From the NCBI GenBank assembly GCA_020634795.1, contig JACKAZ010000006.1, positions 1 through 64,000 on the forward strand: 64,000 nucleotides of DNA, in the 5' to 3' direction. Positions 24,825-33,117 of the stretch are shown here, one piece after another (the stretch's first letter is position 1; each line of letters starts with the position of its first letter). A program made the position numbers and the translations under genes. Source of the stretch: Ardenticatenales bacterium. GTDB taxonomy: Bacteria > Chloroflexota > Anaerolineae > Ardenticatenales > Ardenticatenaceae. The notes beneath the pieces are model-generated. The model was given only the letters and a program-made list of their open reading frames with translations, ran no database searches and was not told where the DNA came from.

Positions 24825-25619
24825 ATGATCGAGAGTGAGCAGAATCCGAAGATCCGCTTGGCACGGGCGCTGCAACGACGACGGGAGCGGGAAAAGCAGC
24901 AACTGATCTTCATCGAGGGGCTGCGCTTGGTGCGCGACGCATTCGACAGCGGCCTTGCCCCCACGCTGCTCTTCTACACCGCAGCCGCGCAGCAACAACC
25001 GGAGAGCGCGGCGCTCATCGCCCGGCACGCGGCGGACGCCTGGCTCATCAGCGACGAGTTGATGCAACGCATCACCGACACCGTGACCCCCCAGGCCATT
25101 GCCGCGATTGTGTCGTGGCCGACGCCGCCCTGGCCGCGCCACCCCACGCTGTTGCTGCTGCCCGATTGCCTGCGTGATCCGGGCAACCTGGGCACGTTGT
25201 TGCGCAGCGCCGCCGCAGCAGGGGTCGACGGCGTGTTGCTCGGCAAGGGCACGGTCGATCCCTGGAGTGACAAGGTGCTGCGTGCCGGGATGGGTGCCCA
25301 CTTCCGGCTGCCGATCCGCAGTCGGCTGACGTGGGAGGAGATGACCCCGCTGATCGGCGAGCTGCCGCTCTACATCGCCGACGCGGCTGGCAGCGTGCCC
25401 TACGACGCGGTCGATTGGCGGCGGCCCGCCGCGCTGGTGGTGGGGGGCGAAGCTGAGGGAGCGAGTGAACCGCTGTTGGCGAGGGCCACGCAGCGCATCG
25501 CCATCCCCATGGCCAACGCGGTCGAATCGCTCAACGCGGCGGTGGCCGGCAGCCTCATCCTCTTTGAAGCACACCGGCAACGCAGAACGCAAAATGGAAC
25601 GGCAACGCAGCGCAGTTAA
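24825..25619 (+). CDS. TrmH/SpoU-family RNA 2'-O-methyltransferase
   Basis: 264 aa. The N-terminal substrate-binding domain (NPKIRLARALQRRREREKQQ, FIEGLRLVRDA) precedes the SPOUT knot domain with its three motifs: LRDPGNLGTLLRSAAAAGVD (motif 1), LVVGGEAEGAS (motif 2) and IPMANAVESLNAAVAGSLIL (motif 3). The protein methylates ribose in rRNA or tRNA using SAM; the target nucleotide cannot be told from sequence. It follows the ribosomal protein operon after its terminator, so it is a separate unit. The M42 peptidase begins 32 bp downstream. Confidence 0.9.
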   Translation: MIESEQNPKIRLARALQRRREREKQQLIFIEGLRLVRDAFDSGLAPTLLFYTAAAQQQPESAALIARHAADAWLISDELMQRITDTVTPQAIAAIVSWPTPPWPRHPTLLLLPDCLRDPGNLGTLLRSAAAAGVDGVLLGKGTVDPWSDKVLRAGMGAHFRLPIRSRLTWEEMTPLIGELPLYIADAAGSVPYDAVDWRRPAALVVGGEAEGASEPLLARATQRIAIPMANAVESLNAAVAGSLILFEAHRQRRTQNGTATQRS

Positions 25620-25651
25620 CGCAGAACACCACACCCACACACACCCCCACC

Positions 25652-26632
25652 ATGAAACCGACCGAAACCTCTCTTGACGGGATGATGGACATCGACCGAC
25701 TGGCGCAGATGCTCGACTTCCACAGCGTGGTCAGCAATACGGAGGCGCTGGCCGATTGGCTGATGGCGCAGCTCCGCCCCCATGCCACGCGCATCGAACA
25801 AGATCGGCTGGGCGCGATCTATGCGTGGCGCGGCGAATCGCCCCAGGTGGGCTTCTTCTGCCACTTGGATAGCGTCGGCTTTATGGTCGAGGAAATCCAC
25901 GAGGCGCATGTTCAGGTCGTACCGCTCGGCAAGCCCGCGACGCCCCACTACACGCCGATCGTCATTCAGAGCGACACGGGGATGGTGAACGGCACGCTGT
26001 TGGTGCAGGGGGCAGATGATGAGCGGACGCTGCGGGTCGATCTGTGGGACGAGGCGGTGGCGGCGCAACTGCAAGTGGGGGATTTGGCCGCCTTTGCCCC
26101 AAACTTCCGGCAGGAAGCGGGGCGGATTCACAGCCGCTGGCTCGACAACAAGCTGGGGATTTGGGTGGCGCTGGAAGCGTGGCTGGCCAGCGACGAAGCG
26201 CTCTTTGTGGCGACGGTGCGCGAAGAGCAGGCGCCGCACGACGCCGGTGCGGTGGCGCTGCGGCTGCCCGATTTGGCGCTGGCGCTCGTCGTCGACATCA
26301 CCTACGCCGCCAGCCCCGAAGGGCCATACATGGTGGCGCAGGGCAACGGGCCCAGCCTGACGTTGCGCGACGCGATGGTCTACGATCGGCGCTGGCTCAG
26401 TGCCATACGTAGGGTGGCCGAGCGGCACCAGATCCCCTTACAGCCCGAAATCACCTTGGTCGGCGGCTCGGATGCGACGATGTTGAGCATGTTCGGCCTG
26501 CCCGCCCTCTTCATCGGCATTCCCACGCGCTACGCCCACAGCCCCGCCGAAATGGCCCACCTCAGCGATTGCGAGGCGGCGGTCGCGCTGCTCACCGCCA
26601 CCGCCACCGCCTTCCAAACGGGCGTAATTTAG
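25652..26632 (+). CDS. M42-family (glutamyl aminopeptidase-like) metallopeptidase
   Basis: 326 aa. Metal-ligand motifs in order: FFCHLDSVGFMVEE (usually AHMDEVG), SRWLDNKLGIWVALE (bridging Asp), VREEQAPHDAGA (catalytic Glu pair), VVDITYA (Asp) and IPTRYAHSPAEMAHL (final His). This is the co-catalytic M42/M20 fold used by TET-type aminopeptidases and some glucanase-annotated homologues. The inserted PDZ-like domain (about 70-150) is present. It probably hydrolyses peptides in the cytoplasm. ATG 25652 has no strong ribosome binding site; MMDIDRL 10 codons in is an alternative. Confidence 0.85.
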   Translation: MKPTETSLDGMMDIDRLAQMLDFHSVVSNTEALADWLMAQLRPHATRIEQDRLGAIYAWRGESPQVGFFCHLDSVGFMVEEIHEAHVQVVPLGKPATPHYTPIVIQSDTGMVNGTLLVQGADDERTLRVDLWDEAVAAQLQVGDLAAFAPNFRQEAGRIHSRWLDNKLGIWVALEAWLASDEALFVATVREEQAPHDAGAVALRLPDLALALVVDITYAASPEGPYMVAQGNGPSLTLRDAMVYDRRWLSAIRRVAERHQIPLQPEITLVGGSDATMLSMFGLPALFIGIPTRYAHSPAEMAHLSDCEAAVALLTATATAFQTGVI

Positions 26633-26722
26633 GGGTAGGCAGGCTGCCCGCCCCGCCCGGTTCTCTCCAAGAACAGTCCCTGTCGCCAGGTCCAGCGCCC
26701 CGCTAGGGTTACGCGCCTCCCC

Positions 26723-27457
26723 TCACACCGCGATTGCCCGTTCCGCATGGGCCGCCTGATAGGGAACGAATCGGTCGTCGATCAGCAGTGGCGCGATGTC
26801 GTAGAGGTCCCGTTGGGCGCAGTAGGCCACATCCTTTTCGAAACCCCAGTGGCGCAGCTCTTCCGCGCTGGGGGTCGCTTCGAAGACGGCCAGCGGATCT
26901 TCGTCGCGGATGTAGCGGGGCGGGACCTGCGCCCCCAAATCGGCCAAATGGCCCGCGATATGGCGCGCGGCGCAGAGATCTTCCTCGGCCCGCACGTCGA
27001 ACTCGCCAGCGGCGAGGATGACGATGGGGCGCGCCGCCTGCCGTGCCACAGCGTAGGCCGCCGTGGCCACCGCCTGCCCGTTAAGCGTTGTGCCAAGCAG
27101 CAGCGCCGCCGCGCCCTGCCGTGCGGTATGGACCATGCGGGTGCCGTTGCTCGTTGTCAACACTAGCTGGTGGCCCAGCAACTGGCTCTGATGGTGGCGA
27201 AGCTGGGTCGGAGAATTGCCAAAGTCGAAGCCGTCGCAGGTGATGGCGTTGCGTTCCCCCGCCACGCGATAGCCGCGCAACCCCACGTAGCACTGCGCCA
27301 CTTCCACGGCGTTAACAGGGATGACCGACGTGGCCCCCATCGCCAGGGCCGTGGTGGCCGTCGCGGAGGCACGCAAGGCGTCCACCACGATGGTCACCGC
27401 GTGGCGGCGGGCCGCTTCGCGTGCCCCCGTCTCAAACTCCAAAATTTCCACATTCAT
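26723..27457 (-). CDS. comB: 2-phosphosulfolactate phosphatase (ComB-like)
   Basis: 244 aa from ATG 27457. Family motifs are TIVVDALRASATATTALAMGA, GERNAITCDGFDFGNSP, LTTSNGTRM and a late FEKDVAYCAQRD. The characterised enzyme makes sulfolactate for coenzyme M in methanogens, but bacteria carry homologues of uncertain role. The start overlaps the stop of the DNA glycosylase gene by 4 bp (ATGA), so they are coupled. In a non-methanogen the substrate is likely a different phosphorylated sulfonate or remains unknown. Confidence 0.85.
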   Translation of the reverse strand: MNVEILEFETGAREAARRHAVTIVVDALRASATATTALAMGATSVIPVNAVEVAQCYVGLRGYRVAGERNAITCDGFDFGNSPTQLRHHQSQLLGHQLVLTTSNGTRMVHTARQGAAALLLGTTLNGQAVATAAYAVARQAARPIVILAAGEFDVRAEEDLCAARHIAGHLADLGAQVPPRYIRDEDPLAVFEATPSAEELRHWGFEKDVAYCAQRDLYDIAPLLIDDRFVPYQAAHAERAIAV

Positions 27458-28062
27458 CGCGATACCCATTTGTTTCCGTTGATGATGAAACGCCACGGTC
27501 GATCGCGGCATTCTGGTGCGGCGTAGTCGATGCCAATCCGTGGCGTGGCGCTGACTTCGTGCGCCGCCACAGCTTCCCCCGCTGCCAGCCAGAGCTGATC
27601 GCTGCCGATCAGATCCTCATTGTTCAGCGCCCGCGTGATCTGCATCGCTCGACAGAGCTTGCCCGGCCCATTGCTCAGTGCCACCCCCTTCACGGGGCGC
27701 AGTTCCCGCATCACCGCTTCGCCAATCAGGGGTTCGATGGCGCGGATCAGCACCGCGCTGGGCATGCCCGTCTCGGCGGTCGAGATATTCAGCATATCGT
27801 ACATGCCGTAGATCAGATAGACGTAGGCACGGCCCGCCTCGCCAAACATCACGGCGGCACGCCCCGTGGGGCCGCTGCGACCATGACTGGCGCTGTCCTG
27901 CAAGCCGTGGTACCCCTCGGTTTCGACGATGCGCCCACCGAGCAAGCGGCCATCGGGCAAGCGGCGCATCAACCGGTGGCCGAGCAAGGCGCGGGCCACG
28001 TCGGGCGCGGCCTCTGCAAAGAAGGCACGTGGCAAGCGCGCCGCAGTATCGCCGTTGATCAC
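27454..28062 (-). CDS. mpg: 3-methyladenine DNA glycosylase (AAG/MPG type)
   Basis: 202 aa from GTG 28062, matching the usual length of about 200. Signature blocks: DVARALLGHRLMRRL, GRIVETEGYHG (catalytic Glu), DSASHGRSGPTGRAAVMFG, RAYVYLIYGMYDMLNI and LSNGPGKLCRAMQI. It excises alkylated purines for base excision repair. A longer frame from 28167 would run through a terminator-like hairpin at 28099-28126, which argues for the GTG start. It overlaps comB by 4 bp. Confidence 0.9.
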   Translation of the reverse strand: MINGDTAARLPRAFFAEAAPDVARALLGHRLMRRLPDGRLLGGRIVETEGYHGLQDSASHGRSGPTGRAAVMFGEAGRAYVYLIYGMYDMLNISTAETGMPSAVLIRAIEPLIGEAVMRELRPVKGVALSNGPGKLCRAMQITRALNNEDLIGSDQLWLAAGEAVAAHEVSATPRIGIDYAAPECRDRPWRFIINGNKWVSR

Positions 28063-28090
28063 GAGGCTCTCTCTAGGAGGTTGGCTATGT

Positions 28091-28126
28091 AAAACAACGA
28101 GGCCACCCCCGCAGGAAGGTAGCCTC
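28091..28126 (-). terminator. Terminator-like hairpin downstream of the CDP-alcohol phosphotransferase
   Basis: On the minus strand GAGGCTACC/GGTGGCCTC (9 bp, one wobble) is followed by GTTGTTTT. It probably ends transcription of the gene at 28259-28873 and separates it from mpg. Confidence 0.55.
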
Positions 28127-28258
28127 TTCATTGTGACTGGCCGCAAGGGTAGCCGAGGGCGGCGCATCTGTCAAAACGCTGCACGTTGGAGCCTTGGAGC
28201 GGCCTGACCACGGCAACGCGACAACAAGGCATGGACACCCTGCTCTAAATCCTCGACT

Positions 28259-28873
28259 CTAAACAGTCAATACTAAGCGCGCCCACCGCAGCCGCTGGAG
28301 GATCGTCAGCGCGACAAGCGCCGCCATCAGCGAGAAGAGCGGCACGAGCCACTGGGGAAAAAGAAGGAAGAGGCAATAAAAGACAATGGTTTCGGTCGCG
28401 CCGATCAGCCCTTCCGGCATCGTCACAGAGGTCTGTTCCCCGTGGGCCGAGGCCCCCGCTTGGCGCTTTTCAAGGAGGGCGGCCAGGTAACTCCACGAGA
28501 TGGCATTGACGTAAAACGAGGCGAGCAGCCACGCCAGCGCCACGCTGTTGGCGTGGGAAGGCGCGGCAAAGGCAATGGCGATGGGATAGCCCGCATAGAC
28601 GACAAAATCCGCGAGTATATCGACGTAGCCCCCGAAATCGCTCTGGGCGTCGTTCTGCCGCGCCAACGCGCCGTCCAGCCCATCCAGCAGTCGGTTCAAC
28701 AGCCAGAGCGCCAGCCCCCACACCAAAGCCCCCCGCCACGTTAGCACGATGCCCAACACGCCCACGGCCAGCCCCACCCACGTCACCGTCGTGGGGGACC
28801 ATTGGCCGTCGAGACGCACGATCAGCAGGCGAAACCAGTGATCCTTGATCCTGCGTAAATGTCGGTCGAACAT
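28259..28873 (-). CDS. CDP-alcohol phosphatidyltransferase family protein
   Basis: 204 aa from ATG 28873, which has GGAG 8 bp upstream; a longer 239-codon frame lacks this support. The diagnostic motif D-G-x2-A-R-x8-G-x3-D-x3-D is present across DGLDGALARQNDAQSDFGG and YVDILAD. About six hydrophobic segments surround it. Such enzymes transfer a phosphoalcohol between CDP-linked and lipid acceptors (phosphatidylglycerol, inositol or related lipids). The acceptor cannot be chosen from sequence. Confidence 0.88.
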   Translation of the reverse strand: MFDRHLRRIKDHWFRLLIVRLDGQWSPTTVTWVGLAVGVLGIVLTWRGALVWGLALWLLNRLLDGLDGALARQNDAQSDFGGYVDILADFVVYAGYPIAIAFAAPSHANSVALAWLLASFYVNAISWSYLAALLEKRQAGASAHGEQTSVTMPEGLIGATETIVFYCLFLLFPQWLVPLFSLMAALVALTILQRLRWARLVLTV

Positions 28874-29547
28874 GCGCTTTCTCCGAGTGGTAGGCGTTAT
28901 CTGCCGTGAAAATAGGCCAGTTTGCGGGCGTCGCCGCGCCATTTCTGTATCAATCGTAGCGGCTAGGATGTGGGGCATGGGGCATGGGAGCCTAGGTTAT
29001 CCCCTGATCGTCCAATGCTTTGCCACGCCCGACACTCACACACCCGCACATCGTCATGCGCGGCTTTCATTCTCCGTGGTTCGCCGCCGCGCATGGAACC
29101 TCTATGGAATGGCTAACTCGTGTAAGCGGGCGTGGGGGATGAACGTGTTGCGTGTTACATGTTGGACTTTTCAAAGTTGAGAGATCGCCGCTCTTAGGTG
29201 GGACCCACCCGGCGTCTGGAACATAGCGCATAGGTGGGTGACGTGGATAGGGCGTGTGAGGGCGACATCTTTGGTCGGACAATGATGGGGCAGCGTCTCC
29301 GATTTTTCGATTCTCGATGCCCGCCCTCCATGTCCGTCACGCGACGCGACCCCAAAAGCAGAGCGTCCTTTACGCTCCCCCTCATCTCCCCATTCACCAT
29401 TCGCCTAGCGTCCGCACCCGATTCACCCCGTAAGATCACCCCGCGTAAAACCATCCTCACACGCCCACTTCGACATACGCTGTCGCAATGGTATAATACA
29501 ATAGAACTACACAATTGTTACGGCAAAGCTACTGGAAGGGAGGCATC
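28874..29547. repeat. Long intergenic region with a dispersed repeat and a promoter
   Basis: 674 bp without a convincing gene. It contains the third copy of the CATGCGCGG/CTTTCATTCTCCGTGGTT element (about 29045-29100) and a TTTTTCGATTCTCGATGCCC piece near 29300. The WYL-gene promoter is at its right end. Confidence 0.6.
29469..29497 (+). promoter_or_regulatory. Sigma-70-type promoter of the WYL regulator
   Basis: TTCGAC (29469-29474) and a perfect TATAAT (29492-29497) are separated by 17 bp, about 50 bp before the ATG. Confidence 0.65.
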
Positions 29548-30525
29548 ATGGCTGGGGATGATTCGATCAAGGACAAACAGGCACGATTGCACCGACTGAG
29601 CCACCTGCTCTACCGTCATCCGAAGGGATTGACCGTCCGCGAGATGGCCGAGCTGTGCGGCGTGACCCCCCGCACCATTCAACGAGATTTGAAAGCGCTG
29701 GAAGAGGCGTCGGTGCCGATTTGGCAGGAGGATGATGGCGAAAAGCCACGTTACGGCATCATCGAAGGCTATTTTCTGCCCCCGCTCCGCCTCACGCTCA
29801 ACGATGCGAGTGCGCTCTATCTGGCGGCGCGCCTGCTGACCCGCAACACCGACGAGCACAATCCGCACGTTGTCTCGGCCGTGTCACAACTGGCGGCCAC
29901 ACTGCCCGAACCCATGGCCAACGCCTTGCAACTGGCCGTCCAAGAGATGGCGAAGATCAAGGTCGATCCCGACTATCGGGATGTCTTCGAGGTATTGACG
30001 CTGGGCTGGGCCACAGGCCGGCAGGTGCGGATACGTTATTTGTCGACGAAGCGCACCGACGAAAAAGAATACGTGATTGAGCCCTATTTCATCGAGCCGA
30101 CCGAACGGGGCAACACTTATGTCATTGGCCGCGTTGAGGGGCGCGATCAAGTGCTCACCTTCAAGCTGGATCGCATCCGCCAGGCCGAACTGCTGTACGA
30201 CACTTTCGAGCAACCGCCGGAAATGTACCCCTCTCAACTGATGAGCCATGCGTGGGGTATTGTTTTCGGGGAACCGATCGAAGAGATTACCCTGCACTTC
30301 GCGCCCGAGGTAGCACGGCGCATCGACGAAACGCAATGGCACCCCTCGCAGCGTGTCGAAACGCTCCCCAACGGGGGACGCCAGATGACGTTGGCACTCT
30401 CTGGTACATGGGAAGTCGTGCCGTGGATTCGCACATGGGGCAACATGGTGGAGGTGATCGCCCCCGCTGCGCTGCGCCAGACGATGGCGGAAGAGGCACG
30501 CGCATTGGCAGCGCTCTATGAATAA
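29548..30525 (+). CDS. WYL-domain transcriptional regulator (DeoR-type HTH)
   Basis: 325 aa from ATG 29548, with GGGAGG 5-6 bp upstream. The N-terminal winged helix-turn-helix (RLHRLSHLLYRHPKGLTVRE, CGVTPRTIQRDLKALEE) precedes a WYL domain (VRIRYLSTKRTDEKEYVIEP, TYVIGRVEGRDQVLTFKLDR) and a C-terminal WCX region. WYL domains bind nucleic acid or nucleotide ligands and often control DNA-damage or phage-response genes. A strong promoter precedes it. No obvious target operon lies beside it. Confidence 0.9.
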   Translation: MAGDDSIKDKQARLHRLSHLLYRHPKGLTVREMAELCGVTPRTIQRDLKALEEASVPIWQEDDGEKPRYGIIEGYFLPPLRLTLNDASALYLAARLLTRNTDEHNPHVVSAVSQLAATLPEPMANALQLAVQEMAKIKVDPDYRDVFEVLTLGWATGRQVRIRYLSTKRTDEKEYVIEPYFIEPTERGNTYVIGRVEGRDQVLTFKLDRIRQAELLYDTFEQPPEMYPSQLMSHAWGIVFGEPIEEITLHFAPEVARRIDETQWHPSQRVETLPNGGRQMTLALSGTWEVVPWIRTWGNMVEVIAPAALRQTMAEEARALAALYE

Positions 30526-30683
30526 GGACCAAGGGCCGTGACCGCCTGCACGGGTTGGCCTCCATGCCTCTCGGCGACACGCATCCATGGTGCCCTACAC
30601 GAACCCTTGCGCTGAGTCGTTGCCATCCACGCAGATGAACCCGCGCCATTTGGGTACGCGCTTACACGGACTATGCTTTTGAC

Positions 30684-31433
30684 ATGATACCAGCAGCTAC
30701 CACACGTATGCAAAGCGATCTCGACCGCTTTTGGGCGGAGGCCTTGGGCTGCGCCGCCCGCGACCTGCGTGAGGGCATGATCCGTCTCGTTCCGTCCATC
30801 CAGCGGCAGATGCAGATTCTCATCACCCCTGATGGCGGTGTAGTGATTGGTCCGCCACCCCATCTCTATCATGGGGCAGAGGCCACGACCAGTCAACTCC
30901 TCGATCCTAGATTTTGGGCGGCGTGCATGGGTGTGCCAGTTACCCGCCTGACCCACTACGGTCCCAGCGATCTTTCCTACGTGGATGCCCGTTGTTTCAC
31001 CCCGCAAGAGCATCACGATGCACGCCAGTTGGAACGGTCCGACGCCGCAGAAGTGGCTCGCTTTGCACGCATCCTGCAGGCGCGCGAACCCAAGGTCTTT
31101 CATGCGTGGAGTATCGGCGGCCGTGTGACGGCCAACGAGCGGCTGTGGGGCGCGTTGATCGACGGGAAGATCGTCTCGATGGGCGGGATCCGCCGGGTGA
31201 ACAAACAGCTATGGGAAGTGGGTTTGAACACGCTGCCCCGTCATCGCAATGCGGGGTGGGGCACAGTGGTGGCCAGTGCGGCCACCGCGGGCGGCCTTGC
31301 CCTGGCGCCGCTGGTGCAGTGGAGTGCCCCGATACGCAACGAGCCGTCGCTGCGTATCGCGCGACGGCTCGGCTATCGTCCCTATGCCCATCAATTGTGG
31401 TTCACGCTGCCAGAGGGGCTGTTTGGGGCGTAG
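30684..31433 (+). CDS. GNAT-family N-acetyltransferase
   Basis: 249 aa. The N-terminal 120 residues are divergent. The C-terminal part shows the GNAT core: WSIGGRVTANERLWGALIDG, KIVSMGGIRRV, then VGLNTLPRHRNAGWGTVVAS with an R-x-x-G-x-G/A-like acetyl-CoA loop, and EPSLRIARRLGYRPYAHQLW, the typical NxxSxxxAxxLGF end. It probably acetylates a small molecule or protein amine using acetyl-CoA. Substrate unknown. Confidence 0.8.
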   Translation: MIPAATTRMQSDLDRFWAEALGCAARDLREGMIRLVPSIQRQMQILITPDGGVVIGPPPHLYHGAEATTSQLLDPRFWAACMGVPVTRLTHYGPSDLSYVDARCFTPQEHHDARQLERSDAAEVARFARILQAREPKVFHAWSIGGRVTANERLWGALIDGKIVSMGGIRRVNKQLWEVGLNTLPRHRNAGWGTVVASAATAGGLALAPLVQWSAPIRNEPSLRIARRLGYRPYAHQLWFTLPEGLFGA

Positions 31434-31485
31434 CCGATGGCAGGAACCAGGCGGTTCGAGAGGCAGATCGCCCTCTTACACGCCT

Positions 31486-32169
31486 CTAACGGACCACCTT
31501 TAGGCTAAACATCGGTGTGCCTAACGCGGCCCACAACCGCGCCCAAATCGGCAAGAGCATTTCGCTGCCGCGTGCGGTGGTGATGTCGCCTAGGTCGATG
31601 ATATCCTGCCAGCCAAACCACTCTCGTAGGATGTTCACCACCTGCGCTTTGGCTTCGACATCGTCACCGCTGACAAACATCGTATGATCACCCGCAGCAA
31701 GCAGGGTCGGCTCGACCATGAGATAGGCGTTCACCGTATTCAACGTCTTGACCACTTTTGCTTTGGGATAGGCACGCTGGATCTGTTCACCCAACGAGTC
31801 GTTGTTGGAGACGAAGAGCGAGGGCGGCATGCCCTGCGAAAAGTCCAACGGATTAGAGATATCGATCAGCAGCTTATTATTGAGATGGGCTTCGCCCGCT
31901 TGAGCCAGTGCGTCGAGTGCCCCACGCCCATTGGTGCAGTTGAAAAGGATCTCCCCCTGGGCCGCCGCTTCCCTGAAATCACCGACCCTCACGGCCGGGT
32001 GATTCTGAAGCCAACTGCCGAAGGGCGGATTCCCCATCCCGTCCGATTCGGTACGCGCCATGAGCGCAGCGACATCACGACTGCCGATCACCACATCATA
32101 GCCGAGTTCGGACAATTTGCCAGCGATCGCACGACCCACCATCCCACTCCCAAGAATCCCTATCTGCAT
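31486..32169 (-). CDS. NADPH-dependent F420 reductase-like / NAD(P)-binding oxidoreductase
   Basis: 227 aa from ATG 32169, preceded by GGAGG. The Rossmann motif MQIGILGSGMVGRAIAGKL, then VVIGSRD, ILFNCTNGRGALDAL, LLIDISNPLDF and KVVKTLNTVNAYLM match the F420-dependent NADP reductase/ProC-like family. The protein is transcribed away from a TetR gene, and both share an operator-rich intergenic region, so it is probably the regulated target. Use of F420 versus another hydride donor cannot be decided here. Confidence 0.85.
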   Translation of the reverse strand: MQIGILGSGMVGRAIAGKLSELGYDVVIGSRDVAALMARTESDGMGNPPFGSWLQNHPAVRVGDFREAAAQGEILFNCTNGRGALDALAQAGEAHLNNKLLIDISNPLDFSQGMPPSLFVSNNDSLGEQIQRAYPKAKVVKTLNTVNAYLMVEPTLLAAGDHTMFVSGDDVEAKAQVVNILREWFGWQDIIDLGDITTARGSEMLLPIWARLWAALGTPMFSLKVVR

Positions 32170-32224
32170 GACATTGCCTCCTATTGCCCAAAGAGCCAGC
32201 GCCATCTCGAGATGACGAAGGGCG

Positions 32225-32279
32225 CGATACAGAATTGTATCGCTGGCTCGATTATACTATACCGATCTGTATCGGGTCA
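32225..32279. promoter_or_regulatory. Divergent promoter/operator between reductase and TetR genes
   Basis: Operator 1 at 32225-32242 is CGATACA-GAAT-TGTATCG, a perfect 7-bp inverted repeat. Operator 2 near 32262-32276 contains CCGAT-CTGT-ATCGG and shares TGTATCG. On the minus strand TTGACC-N18-TATAAT (32279 to 32250) overlaps both. For the plus strand, TTGTAT-N17-TATACC is possible. TetR autoregulation is inferred. Confidence 0.6.
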
Positions 32280-32293
32280 AGGGGTATTCACTG

Positions 32294-32875
32294 ATGAAAC
32301 ATACCGAAAGTCGGAAAGAACGATTGTTTCAGACCGCTGGGAGACTCTTTTATCAGCAGGGCTATCGAGCCGTCGGCGTGGACACGATTGCGTCGGAAGC
32401 CGGTATCGGGAAGATGACGTTATACCGCCACTACCCGTCCAAAGATGATTTGATTCTTGCCTTTTTGGAAGCGAGCGACCGCGAGTTCTGGCAATACTTT
32501 TCGGATAGCACGGATGATATCCCCTCGGCCCGCCGAAAAATGATGGCCTTCTTCGAAGGCCTAGAGCGGTATGTGGTTAGCCCAGACTGCTTTGGCTGTC
32601 CCTTCAATAATATTGCGAGCGAATTTCCCGACCCGGATCATAGCGGCCATCAGATCTCGGTGGCCCACAAGAAGGCCGTGCGTGCACGCTTCCTCCAGTT
32701 AGCCGACGCGGCAGGGGCGCACCAGCCAACCGCACTGGCTGATGCGCTACTTCTGCTGATGGATGGGGCTTATATGGCGGCACGAATGTACGGGGCGGCG
32801 GCAGACAATCCTGCCCACAATGTGGCGGCGGCGGCCCATCATTTGATCGATGCTTATTGCGGGACGGAGGAATGA
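32294..32875 (+). CDS. TetR/AcrR-family transcriptional regulator
   Basis: 193 aa. The N-terminal TetR HTH is classical: RKERLFQTAGRLFYQQGYRA, VGVDTIASEAGIGKMTLYRH, YPSKDDLILAFLE. The C-terminal ligand domain resembles the TetR_C group containing FGCPFNNIASEFPDPDHSGH. It lies divergently from the F420-type reductase with palindromic operators between them, so it probably represses that gene and itself. The ligand is unknown. Confidence 0.92.
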   Translation: MKHTESRKERLFQTAGRLFYQQGYRAVGVDTIASEAGIGKMTLYRHYPSKDDLILAFLEASDREFWQYFSDSTDDIPSARRKMMAFFEGLERYVVSPDCFGCPFNNIASEFPDPDHSGHQISVAHKKAVRARFLQLADAAGAHQPTALADALLLLMDGAYMAARMYGAAADNPAHNVAAAAHHLIDAYCGTEE

Positions 32876-33117
32876 GGGCGATTACCTATTCGAGGAGTCA
32901 CATCAACCCATTAGCGGCTGGCAGTTGTGGCGGATGGGGCCAGCGCCCGGCCCCCTCTCCCGTTGCACCGGGTTCGAGACTCAGGGCTGACACGCTGTGC
33001 GGGCCGTTTCTATGCGCCCTTGGCTCCGCATCGCGGGATCGGTCACTCAGGAGAAAGGGGACAGCTTAACACATTCGACGGCAGGAGGTGCGACGAGGCA
33101 AGGCCATCCCTTCATCG

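Noticed and set aside
28063..28167. N-terminal extension of the DNA glycosylase
   Set aside because: The extension crosses a terminator hairpin and is not family-like; GTG 28062 gives the normal length.
32876..33117. Small plus-strand frames, and a GGGTTCGAGACTC T-loop-like piece suggesting a tRNA
   Set aside because: No acceptor or anticodon stem can be folded around it, and the frames look random.
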